NCBI GenBank assembly: GCA_036338025.1
Contig: JAYZDB010000107.1
Location: forward strand, 1 to 10,223
Length of the DNA: 10,223 nt
Direction of reading: 5' to 3'
Source: JAYZDB01 sp036338025
Lineage (GTDB): Bacteria > Planctomycetota > UBA1135 > UBA2386
The position numbers and the translations under genes are program-made. Every line of letters starts with the position of its first letter. The stretch's first letter is position 1. The notes beneath the pieces are model-generated. The model saw only the letters and a program-made list of their open reading frames with translations, was not told the origin of the DNA and ran no database searches. Shown here piece after piece: positions 1 through 6,993 of the stretch.

Positions 1-1
1 G

Positions 2-385
2 GAACTGGCCCAGCGGATCACTGCATTGCCCGGCACCAAGGACTATGGGGCCATGACCGCCTGGTTGCAGTTGGCCTACCAGCCTTCGATCCTGCGTAAG
101 GTCAGCGCCCAGGTTTTTCGGCCTCGACCACAGGTTGATTCCGCCATGTTGCACCTGGCACCCTTGAAAACCGGTCGGCGTGACCTCGCTGATGCCGACC
201 GTCAGGGGCTGTCGGAGTTCCTGCGTCAGGCATTTTCCGGCCGCCGCAAGAAGTTGCGCAACACCAAGGCGCTGGCTGGCCGATTGGTTGGCCCGCATCT
301 GCAGGGTCTGCTGGAGTTGCGCCCTGATGCGGTGGCCCCGAATGACCTCCTGGAGCTGTTTTTTCACCTGCGAGAAAACTCTTGA
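2..385 (+). CDS. rsmA: 16S rRNA (adenine(1518)-N6/adenine(1519)-N6)-dimethyltransferase, C-terminal part (5' end outside window)
   Basis: The frame is open from the first bases of the window, so the gene starts upstream; 127 residues are visible. RsmA (KsgA) dimethylates two adjacent adenines near the 3' end of 16S rRNA late in 30S subunit assembly, using S-adenosylmethionine. The visible part starts with ELAQRITALPGTKDYGAMT, matching the family's 'ERL-x-A-xPG-(S/T)K-x-YG-x-L' stretch. It continues through VFRPRPQVDSAMLHLAPL, the family's 'F-x-P-x-P-x-VDSA' signature, into the small helical C-terminal domain (FLRQAFSGRRKKLRNTKAL matches the usual 'AF-x-x-RRK-x-LRN'). The methyltransferase fold with its SAM-binding motifs lies outside the window. 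The TTG at 26 is an internal codon, not a start. dnaG follows after 42 bases on the same strand, with no clear terminator between them, so co-transcription is plausible. Confidence 0.95.
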   Translation, partial: ELAQRITALPGTKDYGAMTAWLQLAYQPSILRKVSAQVFRPRPQVDSAMLHLAPLKTGRRDLADADRQGLSEFLRQAFSGRRKKLRNTKALAGRLVGPHLQGLLELRPDAVAPNDLLELFFHLRENS

Positions 386-427
386 ACGGTAGCGGGACTG
401 GTCGCAAGTTCGTCAGGTTGTGGAACC

Positions 428-2398
428 GTGGCGGTGCCCACTGAGTCGCTTATGGATCGGTTTGAGGAAGTTCGAGAACAGGTCAGGGACCGCGCGGATC
501 TTGTCGCGCTGGTCGAGGAGTACGTCCACCTCAAGGCTCACGGTCGCTACCACATGGGGTTGTGCCCGTTCCACCAAGAGAAGACGCCGTCGTTCGCGGT
601 CTACACCGACAAGCAGTACTTTCACTGCTACGGCTGTGGCAAGGCGGGCGATGTGTTTTCGTTCCTGATGGAGCGGGATGGGGTGGGATTCAGGGAGGCA
701 CTCGAGACTCTCGCTGATCGCTATGGCATCAGTACCGAGGGGGCATTCGGCGGCCGTGGCCAGCAGGGTCCTCGCGAGGATGTCTACGGTACGCTTTCGA
801 AGGTGCGGGATTGGTTCCGCTACGTTCTGCAGACTGCCGAAGGTGCTGGAGCTCGTGAGTATCTCGAACACCGTGGAATGAGCGCGGCGATCGAGTCCTT
901 CGGTCTGGGTTTTCACCCCAGCGGTGGTCGGTTGCGGGCCTATGTCGAGGAGCAGAAGTTGTCCCGGCAGGTCCTCGAACAAGCTGGTCTGCTCGGTGGC
1001 GATGGCTACGAGCGATTTGCCGGCCGCCTGATGTTTCCCATCGAGGATGAACGGGGCCGGGTGGTTGGGTTTGGTGGCCGGATCCTGGTGACCGGCGAAG
1101 AGAAGGCCAAGTACCTGAACTCGCCCGAATCGCCGTTCTTCACCAAGCGCAAGCTGTTGTTTGGTCTACGCAAGGCCAAGCAGGCCAACGACCGCAAACT
1201 GGTGGTGATGGAGGGTTACACCGACGTGATCGCCGCGCACCTGGCAGGTCTGACCGGTGCGGTGGCAAGTCTGGGCACCGCCTTGACCACGGATCACGCT
1301 CGCCTGCTGAGCCGGTTCGCAACCGATGGTGTGGTGCTGTTGTTCGACGGGGATCGCGCTGGACGCCTGGCTGCTGACCGGGCGTTTCGGGAACTGGTAC
1401 ACACCCAGTTGCCGGTCCGGATTGCGCTCCTCGATGAAGGTACCGATCCCGCTGACCTGGTCTCCGAACTGCCGGACCGCTCGCCTGAAGAGGTCAACGC
1501 GGGACGCGATCGTCTGCGGGAGATCCTGGCCTCGGCTGAGGACTCGCTGACCGTCTGGTTCCGGCTCCAGCGCTTGCGCTTCGATCTGACCTTGGACGTC
1601 AACGTCGAGCGGGTGACCGGCGAGTGTGCCCGGATCCTGGCGACGGTGGCGGACCCGGTTCGCCGCGAGGCTTTGGGACGGCGCATGGCCCAGCACCTGG
1701 GGGTGGGGGAAGCAGTGTTTCTCCGCACCGTATCAAAAATCCGGCCCCGCGGCCGTCCGGAGCGGCAGCAGGCCCCTGGCCGAGCAAGTTCGCGGGTCGA
1801 CCGGGCTGCTGCTGGCGGCCCGGAGGAGGCCGCCTTGGAGGCTACCGAGGGCGGAGAATCCCAGGATTTTGAAATCGATGCAGATACTTGGGAACAAGCG
1901 GCGCCTGGGGCCGTAACCCGCCCACCAAGGCCCTTACCGACCGGGGCAGTGGCGGATGCGGAACTCGATTTGCTGGCCTGCGTGCTGTCCGCGCCCGAAC
2001 TTCTTAAAAAGCTGGAGACTCTAGACGTTACATTGCCGCAAGTCCGTGAGGTCCTGGAGTTCGCTAGATCGGGGCTGTCGGAGGGTTCTTCCGACAAAGA
2101 CCAGATCGTGCGGTATCTTTTTATGAGATGCGTCGAAAGGCCCGAGCTGTCGCAACTTGTGGCCAGGTGTCTGGACCGCGCCGAGCATTTCAAAGACCCC
2201 CTGGATACCTTCTCCCAACTCCAAATGGACCAGTTGGCCTTCGCGACCAAGGCCAAGGCCCAACGAATACGCTACGAATTGCAGCAGGCCCGTGCCCAAG
2301 GTGACACAGCACGGGTCAACCAACTGACGCAGGAGTATCTCCAACAGCTCCGCAGCAGAGGGCAGTCGTCCCCAGAATCCCCCGAAGAGTCCGCATGA
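428..2398 (+). CDS. dnaG: DNA primase DnaG
   Basis: DnaG makes the short RNA primers for lagging-strand and origin-initiated DNA synthesis, recruited by the replicative helicase. From the GTG at 428 the product is 656 residues, slightly longer than typical (about 600). Domains in order: an N-terminal CHC2-type zinc-binding domain with ligands C46, H49, C67 and C70 (CPFH and CYGC); the RNA-polymerase core with KYLNSPESPFF; the TOPRIM catalytic fold with E262 in EGYTDV, the metal-binding DGDRAG at 307-312, and a third acidic site EGTDPAD at 337-343; then a low-complexity Arg/Pro/Glu-rich linker (about 430-505). The C-terminal domain (about 507-656) sits where the helicase-binding domain of DnaG lies. 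The start is uncertain: an in-frame ATG at 452 (MDRFEEVREQV) fits the usual short N-terminus equally well, and neither start has a convincing Shine-Dalgarno site. The stop overlaps the rpoD start as ATGA, suggesting translational coupling. Confidence 0.97.
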   Translation: MAVPTESLMDRFEEVREQVRDRADLVALVEEYVHLKAHGRYHMGLCPFHQEKTPSFAVYTDKQYFHCYGCGKAGDVFSFLMERDGVGFREALETLADRYGISTEGAFGGRGQQGPREDVYGTLSKVRDWFRYVLQTAEGAGAREYLEHRGMSAAIESFGLGFHPSGGRLRAYVEEQKLSRQVLEQAGLLGGDGYERFAGRLMFPIEDERGRVVGFGGRILVTGEEKAKYLNSPESPFFTKRKLLFGLRKAKQANDRKLVVMEGYTDVIAAHLAGLTGAVASLGTALTTDHARLLSRFATDGVVLLFDGDRAGRLAADRAFRELVHTQLPVRIALLDEGTDPADLVSELPDRSPEEVNAGRDRLREILASAEDSLTVWFRLQRLRFDLTLDVNVERVTGECARILATVADPVRREALGRRMAQHLGVGEAVFLRTVSKIRPRGRPERQQAPGRASSRVDRAAAGGPEEAALEATEGGESQDFEIDADTWEQAAPGAVTRPPRPLPTGAVADAELDLLACVLSAPELLKKLETLDVTLPQVREVLEFARSGLSEGSSDKDQIVRYLFMRCVERPELSQLVARCLDRAEHFKDPLDTFSQLQMDQLAFATKAKAQRIRYELQQARAQGDTARVNQLTQEYLQQLRSRGQSSPESPEESA

Positions 2399-4098
2399 CC
2401 ACGAAGTTTGAGACCGCAATCAAGCGTTTGATCACCAGTGCCAAGAAGTCTGGCAGGGTTACCCTGGCTCAACTCAACAAGGCACTCCCGGATGACGCAT
2501 CAACCCCTGAGTTGATTGAAGAGGCCATGTCCATGATCGAGGATGCTGGCCTGCAACTCGTTGTTGCGGAGAAGTCTGGCGCCGCCAAGAAGGATGGCGT
2601 TGGGGGCTCTTCGGATGATGCGTTCGACGAGGACGAATTCGAGGCGGACACGCCCGAGACTCCCGAACAAGAGGTCGAAGTCAAGGCACCGGTCGTTGAC
2701 GTCAATGAGAAGATCGACGATCCGGTCCGAATGTACCTGACCCAGATGGGCGAGATCCCGCTGCTGACCCGCGAGGAGGAGATCAGCCTGGCGCGGAAGA
2801 TCGAACTCACCCGCAAGCAGTTCCGCAAAGAAGTGCTGAGTTCGGGATTCGGAATTTCGCACTCCATCGAGATTCTCGAGGATGTGGTACGCGGCGAGTT
2901 GGCGTTCGATCGCACCCTCAAGGTCAACCAGCAGGATCCGGAGATCGGCAAGGCTGACCTCTCCGATCGCCTGCCAGGGTCGATTGCGACCCTGCGTCGC
3001 CTGTTCGAGGCGCTGCAGGAGGGATTCGTGAAGCTTCAAGAGACCAAGCAGAGTCCGGCCAATCAGCGCGCGATCAAGAAGCAGGACTTCTCCCGCAAGC
3101 GCAAGGTGGTCACCCTGATCGAGGAGTTGAACCTGCAAGGCAAGAAGATTCGTCCGATGATCGACTTGCTGGAGAGTCGGTTCGCGGAGATGAACCGCTT
3201 GCAACGTCGCCTCGCGAGTTATCGCGGTGCCCAACTCAAGAACCCGATCGCAATCGAGATTCGCAAGCGGCTCAGTGATCTGCAGACTGATGCGCTGGAG
3301 ACCAAGGAGAAGATGGAGCGTCGCCTGAATTTGGTGCGCGAGGCTCACGCCAACTACGAGGAAGCCAAGCGTAAGCTATCCTCCGGTAACTTGCGTCTCG
3401 TTGTGTCGATCGCCAAGAAGTACCGTAACCGTGGCTTGTCATTCCTGGACCTGATCCAGGAGGGTAATACCGGTTTGATGAAGGCGGTGGAGAAGTACGA
3501 ATACCGGCGCGGTTACAAGTTCTCGACCTACGCCACCTGGTGGATCCGGCAGGCGATCACCCGTTCGATTGCTGACCAGGCGCGGACCATCCGCATCCCG
3601 GTCCACATGATCGAGACGATGAGCAAGTTGCGTAACGTCACCAAGAAGTTGATTCAAGCCAAGGGCCGGGAGCCGAGCATTGAGGAGGTCGCCGAGGCTG
3701 CCGAGGTATCCGTCGAGGAAGCCAAGCGGGTGATGAAAATCAGCAAGCATCCGATCTCGCTGGATCGCCCAATCGGCGAATCCGATGATTCGTATTTCGG
3801 CGACTTCATCGAGGATGACGGGGTCGAGTCGCCCGTGTTGGCGGCCAGCCGAGAGATGCTGAGGGACCGTATAGGGAACGTCCTGGATACGCTGACCTTC
3901 CGCGAGCGCGAGATCATCAAACTGCGGTATGGGATAGGAGACGGCTATACCTACACCCTCGAGGAGGTTGGGCGGATCTTCCGTGTGACCCGTGAGCGCG
4001 TGCGTCAGATCGAGGCAAAGGCGGTCCGCAAACTGCAACACCCGGTGCGCGCCCGCAAGCTGTCCGGGTTCTTGGACGCCAACGCTGGTTCCGAGTAA
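2395..4098 (+). CDS. rpoD: RNA polymerase primary sigma factor (sigma-70 family, group 1)
   Basis: This is the housekeeping sigma factor that directs RNA polymerase core to most promoters; 567 residues, close to E. coli RpoD. A region 1.1-like N-terminus (about 1-60), typical only of primary sigmas, is followed by an acidic segment (about 70-105). Region 1.2 begins at DDPVRMYLTQMGEIPLLT (residue 108). A non-conserved spacer (about 145-320) precedes region 2, which begins around residue 330 with SGNLRLVVSIAKKYRNRGL, continues with DLIQEGNTGLMKAVEKYEY, and includes the -10-recognition and melting stretch KFSTYATWWIRQAITRSIAD. Region 3 follows RTIRIPVHM. Region 4 has TFREREIIKLRYG and the -35 helix-turn-helix EEVGRIFRVTRERVRQIEAK (about 520-545), ending in the usual short tail with FLD. 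The ATG lies inside the last codons of dnaG (ATGA overlap), so expression is probably coupled to the primase. The strong match to the -10 and -35 readers implies standard TTGACA/TATAAT-like promoters in this organism. Confidence 0.98.
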   Translation: MTTKFETAIKRLITSAKKSGRVTLAQLNKALPDDASTPELIEEAMSMIEDAGLQLVVAEKSGAAKKDGVGGSSDDAFDEDEFEADTPETPEQEVEVKAPVVDVNEKIDDPVRMYLTQMGEIPLLTREEEISLARKIELTRKQFRKEVLSSGFGISHSIEILEDVVRGELAFDRTLKVNQQDPEIGKADLSDRLPGSIATLRRLFEALQEGFVKLQETKQSPANQRAIKKQDFSRKRKVVTLIEELNLQGKKIRPMIDLLESRFAEMNRLQRRLASYRGAQLKNPIAIEIRKRLSDLQTDALETKEKMERRLNLVREAHANYEEAKRKLSSGNLRLVVSIAKKYRNRGLSFLDLIQEGNTGLMKAVEKYEYRRGYKFSTYATWWIRQAITRSIADQARTIRIPVHMIETMSKLRNVTKKLIQAKGREPSIEEVAEAAEVSVEEAKRVMKISKHPISLDRPIGESDDSYFGDFIEDDGVESPVLAASREMLRDRIGNVLDTLTFREREIIKLRYGIGDGYTYTLEEVGRIFRVTRERVRQIEAKAVRKLQHPVRARKLSGFLDANAGSE

Positions 4099-4146
4099 AG
4101 CTGGCCCGGATTGTGGTTTAGGGGGTGATTCTTTCCCGGTCCGGGA

Positions 4147-4174
4147 TTGCGCCCGGTGTTTGTCGGGCTAGACT
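4147..4174 (+). promoter_or_regulatory. Candidate sigma-70 promoter with a dyad in the spacer
   Basis: A -35-like TTGCGC (4147-4152) and a -10-like TAGACT (4169-4174) are separated by 16 bases, in the gap between rpoD and the zinc-ribbon gene. The expected transcription start (about 4181) would give a leader of about 25 bases to the TTG start at 4206. The two hexamers match consensus at roughly half to two thirds of positions, so this is only moderately supported. The spacer holds an inverted repeat, GCCCG (4151-4155) and CGGGC (4164-4168), which could be an operator or simply GC-rich chance. Confidence 0.45.
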
Positions 4175-4192
4175 CCTCGATCCCCATCCGGC

Positions 4193-4196
4193 AAGG
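4193..4196 (+). promoter_or_regulatory. Ribosome binding site deciding the TTG start at 4206
   Basis: AAGG (4193-4196, within GCAAGGCG) lies nine bases before the TTG at 4206. It is the only Shine-Dalgarno-like element near the conserved N-terminus of the zinc-ribbon protein. It favours TTG 4206 over the longer GTG start at 4125, which would lie upstream of the candidate promoter. Confidence 0.5.
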
Positions 4197-4205
4197 CGCT
4201 CCGAT

Positions 4206-4910
4206 TTGCACCCAGACGTAAAGAAGCTCCTCGAAGTTCAGAAGATCGACCAACGAATTGCCCGTCTCAAACGGGCAGCGGAGAGTGTTCCGCGCGAGAA
4301 GTCCCTGCGGGAAGCCAAACTCGATAGTTTGCGCAAAAGCGTCGCCGGTACGGAGAAAATCAAGCTCGAGAGCGAACTCCGGTGTCGAGAACTCGATCTT
4401 GCGATTCGCCAGAGTGACAGCGAGATCAAGAACCTCGAGGGCAAACTCGGGGCGATCAAGAACAACGCTGAGTATCAGGCGATCCTGTTCCAGATCGAGG
4501 CCGTCAAGAAGGAGCGCGACATCTCTGAGGAGGAGTCGTTGGTGTTGCTGGATCGGGCTGGCCCAGTCAACGAGACCTTGGAAAAGTGCAATGCGGATTA
4601 CACCGAGGAGGCGGGGGTCTTTGAGGAGTTCTGTGCCGAGGCGGATACCTTGATTGCGTCACAGAGCGTTGAGATCGATGAAGCCTCGGTGGGGCGTGAT
4701 GCCAAGCTCGAAGGCGTGCCTGTCGAGCTCATGGAGGAATACTACCGCTTGTTCGAGAGTCGTGATGGCCTGGCTATTTGCGCGGCCGAAGCCCAATACT
4801 GCCAGGGCTGTTACACTCAGTTCACGGTTAACGACCTGGCCCGGCTGCAGGGCGGGAAGGTCCTCGTGCGCTGCTCCTCCTGTCAGCGAATCTTGTACTT
4901 GGCAGAGTAG
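4206..4910 (+). CDS. Coiled-coil protein with C-terminal C4 zinc ribbon (CdsZ / zf-RING_7-like family)
   Basis: From TTG 4206 the protein is 234 residues and begins MHPDVKKLLEVQKIDQRIARL, the form typical of this family. Residues about 5-165 are charged heptad-like sequence predicted to form a long helical hairpin or coiled coil. It includes LEGKLGAIKNNAEYQAILFQ, matching the family's conserved 'L-x-x-V-KNN-x-EYQ-x-L' turn. The C-terminus carries a C4 zinc ribbon with C199-x2-C202 (CQGC) and C223-x2-C226 (CSSC), ending RILYLAE. Members (PF02591-type) are widespread and poorly characterised; nucleic-acid or regulatory roles have been proposed. An upstream in-frame GTG at 4125 would add 27 residues (with ARLLDPHPARR) that look like translated leader, so I reject it. 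selB starts 11 bases after the stop, so the pair is probably one transcript. Family assignment is good; function is unknown here. Confidence 0.85.
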   Translation: MHPDVKKLLEVQKIDQRIARLKRAAESVPREKSLREAKLDSLRKSVAGTEKIKLESELRCRELDLAIRQSDSEIKNLEGKLGAIKNNAEYQAILFQIEAVKKERDISEEESLVLLDRAGPVNETLEKCNADYTEEAGVFEEFCAEADTLIASQSVEIDEASVGRDAKLEGVPVELMEEYYRLFESRDGLAICAAEAQYCQGCYTQFTVNDLARLQGGKVLVRCSSCQRILYLAE

Positions 4911-4921
4911 AACCCGCCGTC

Positions 4922-6880
4922 ATGACGCAGTCCATCCATCCAGTCATGGTCGGCACTGCGGGCCACATCGACCACGGCAAGAGTTCCCTGGTACTGAGAC
5001 TCACCGGGATCGATCCGGACCGCCTGGAAGAAGAACAGCGTACCGGCATGACCATCGATCTGGGGTTTGCCCCGATGAAGATGGCGGATGGCCGATTGCT
5101 GGGCATGGTGGATGTCCCTGGTCACGAACGCTTCGTGCGCAACATGGTTGCTGGCAGCACCGGTCTCGACCTGGCCATTCTGGTGATCGCAGCGGACGAC
5201 AGCGTGATGCCTCAGACGCGTGAGCATCTCAACATCGTGGACCTGCTGGGTGTCCAAGGTGGCATTATCGCGCTCACCAAGATTGATCTCGTGGATGAGG
5301 AAGTCCTCATGCTGGCTGAAGAGGAAATCCGCGATGTGGTGGCCGGGACCTGCCTCGAAGGTGTCGAGATCGCGCACCTCAGCTCTACGACTGGCGCTGG
5401 AATCGAAGATTTTCGCGCCAAGCTCGAGGCGCTGGCAGAGACGGTGCCGCCCCGCAGTGCCGAAGGGCCGTTCCGCATGCCGATTCAGCGCGTCTTCACG
5501 CTCAAGGGGATTGGCACTGTCGTTACCGGCATCCCGGTGTCTGGCTCCATTGACGTCGGTGGGGCGGTCGACATCCTCCCGATTGGGAAGCGGTCCAAGG
5601 TTCGCGCCGTGCAGGCCTTTGGCGAACAGGTGCAGACTGCCGTTGCGGGTCATAGCACTGCACTGTCGGTTCCCGACGTCAAAGCGCACCAGGTACGTCG
5701 CGGCTGTGTCGCGGTCGAGCCGGGGGTTTACCGGGTCGGAGATGCTATCGACATTGAATTGCGGCTGTTGAAGACCAGCCCGCAACTCAAGCATCGGGAG
5801 CCGATCCGATTCCATACCGGCACGATCGAGAGCAGGGGGATCCTGCTGCTGTTAGATCGCGAGACCGTCGGGCCGGGAGAGGAAATCAACGCCCGCGTTG
5901 TTGTGGATGATCCAGTTTGTGGCGTATTCGGGGATCATTACCTGATGCGTTTGCAGAACCCCGTCGTCACGGTCGGTGGTGGTAAGATTCTCCGGATGTC
6001 GGATGCGCCGAGGCGCTACCGCCGTAAGGACGTCGGCACCGAGGTGGCCCAGCTTGCCGAGGCTGGATCGGGTTCGGAGCAGCGGGTGCTGGAAGCCTTG
6101 CGGCAGGCCGGACCGGCCGGCATCACGGTCGATGGCCTGGCGGGCGCTCTGGGTCTGCAAGCTCCGGATGTCGAATCGGCGCTGCAGGCTTTGGGAGACG
6201 ATGTGCATACCTGCGGGAAGACTGGCCGGGTGTTTTTCGCGGAGATCATCGGTGACGGAGTTGTGGTGATCGAGCGCTCGGTCGAACGTCTCCTCAAGGA
6301 CAAGCCACTGGCTGCATCCATCAAGCGAACCCAGCTGCAAACCAGCAAGTCCATGCCGCAGGAGTTGATCAACGCAGTGGTGGCCAGCCTGCAGGCCGAG
6401 GGTCGCGTCGAGTCGTCGGCCCATGGTCGGCTGCTGTTTCGGTCGCGCCTGAAGCCACTCGAGCCGGCTGATCAGGAGTTGCTCGAGCGCTTGACGCAGG
6501 CCTGCCGTACAGCGGCATTTCGACCGCTCACGGAGCAGCAGCTAGCGGAAGCGACCGGCGTGCCGGACAGCCGGTTTCAGAGCCTGCTGGCCCGGGCGGT
6601 GGATACCAGCCTGGTCGAGCACGTCGGAGACCATGTCTACTCAGCGGAGACGGTCCGCAAGTCCCTGGTCGCGATCTATCAGAACTGCATGCGGCATGAT
6701 GAAGAACTCGTCATCCCCGAATTGCGAGACGAACTCGGCACCAGCCGCAAGTTCCTCATTCCGCTGCTCGAGTATGTCGATAGTCTCGGATTGACACGTC
6801 TCAGAGGGGGTGTTCGGCGCTTGCTCCCGACCTCGGCGGTCAGTCAGCAAATCGCCGATGGTGTCGGCGGGTCGAGCTAG
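4922..6880 (+). CDS. selB: Selenocysteine-specific translation elongation factor SelB
   Basis: SelB is a GTPase that brings selenocysteinyl-tRNA(Sec) to ribosomes at UGA codons marked by a SECIS hairpin in the mRNA. The 652-residue product (E. coli about 614) begins with an EF-Tu-like GTPase domain: G1 GHIDHGKS (14-21), G2 region RTGMTIDLGFA (40-50), G3 DVPGHE (64-69), and G4 TKID (119-122), where SelB has Thr in place of the NKxD of EF-Tu. The beta-barrel domains follow (VFTLKGIGTVVTGIPVSGSI). The C-terminal third is a series of winged-helix domains that bind SECIS RNA, ending in LRDELGTSRKFLIPLLEYVD and a basic tail, very typical of the last SelB winged helix. The ATG at 4922 gives the expected short lead before G1, though its Shine-Dalgarno is weak; coupling to the gene 11 bases upstream may compensate. 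No selA, selD, selC tRNA or in-frame-UGA gene is seen in this window. Confidence 0.96.
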   Translation: MTQSIHPVMVGTAGHIDHGKSSLVLRLTGIDPDRLEEEQRTGMTIDLGFAPMKMADGRLLGMVDVPGHERFVRNMVAGSTGLDLAILVIAADDSVMPQTREHLNIVDLLGVQGGIIALTKIDLVDEEVLMLAEEEIRDVVAGTCLEGVEIAHLSSTTGAGIEDFRAKLEALAETVPPRSAEGPFRMPIQRVFTLKGIGTVVTGIPVSGSIDVGGAVDILPIGKRSKVRAVQAFGEQVQTAVAGHSTALSVPDVKAHQVRRGCVAVEPGVYRVGDAIDIELRLLKTSPQLKHREPIRFHTGTIESRGILLLLDRETVGPGEEINARVVVDDPVCGVFGDHYLMRLQNPVVTVGGGKILRMSDAPRRYRRKDVGTEVAQLAEAGSGSEQRVLEALRQAGPAGITVDGLAGALGLQAPDVESALQALGDDVHTCGKTGRVFFAEIIGDGVVVIERSVERLLKDKPLAASIKRTQLQTSKSMPQELINAVVASLQAEGRVESSAHGRLLFRSRLKPLEPADQELLERLTQACRTAAFRPLTEQQLAEATGVPDSRFQSLLARAVDTSLVEHVGDHVYSAETVRKSLVAIYQNCMRHDEELVIPELRDELGTSRKFLIPLLEYVDSLGLTRLRGGVRRLLPTSAVSQQIADGVGGSS

Positions 6881-6980
6881 GGTCAGGCCACAGCCCTACT
6901 GGACTGGGAGGTTCAGCCGGATACTGCCTGCCGCGGGGATCAACCTGTCGCCCGATCTAGTCGATGAACAGGGGTCCTTT

Positions 6981-6989
6981 GAAGGAGAT
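6981..6989 (+). promoter_or_regulatory. Strong Shine-Dalgarno site for the membrane protein gene
   Basis: GAAGGAGAT ends four bases before the ATG at 6994 (AGGAG-to-ATG gap of six), an almost perfect anti-16S match. It decides the start at 6994 over the in-frame ATG at 6964, which lies before it. It is by far the best ribosome binding site in the window and predicts efficient translation. Confidence 0.85.
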
Positions 6990-6993
6990 CCGA

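Noticed and set aside
1294..2256. 320-codon open frame on the - strand opposite dnaG
   Set aside because: Ser/Arg-rich shadow of the primase gene with no domain pattern and no upstream signals.
4125..4205. N-terminal extension of the zinc-ribbon protein from GTG 4125
   Set aside because: The extra 27 residues look like translated non-coding leader, the GTG lies before the candidate promoter, and the family's usual N-terminus begins at TTG 4206 with its own ribosome binding site.
4883..5815. 310-codon open frame on the - strand opposite selB
   Set aside because: It lies fully antisense to a clear selB, has no family motif, and its composition is that expected from the opposite strand of a GC-rich coding region.
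6899..6925. Possible promoter CTGGAC / GATACT before the membrane protein gene
   Set aside because: The spacer is only 15 bases and the -35 match is weak; not strong enough to annotate.
6964..6993. Earlier in-frame ATG for the membrane protein at 6964
   Set aside because: The strong Shine-Dalgarno at 6981-6989 lies after this ATG and is ideally spaced for ATG 6994.
6881..6993. Possible tRNA(Sec) gene or other RNA gene just after selB
   Set aside because: The 113 bases contain a GGTTCA-like string, but I could not fold an acceptor stem, an anticodon arm with TCA or a long variable arm around it.
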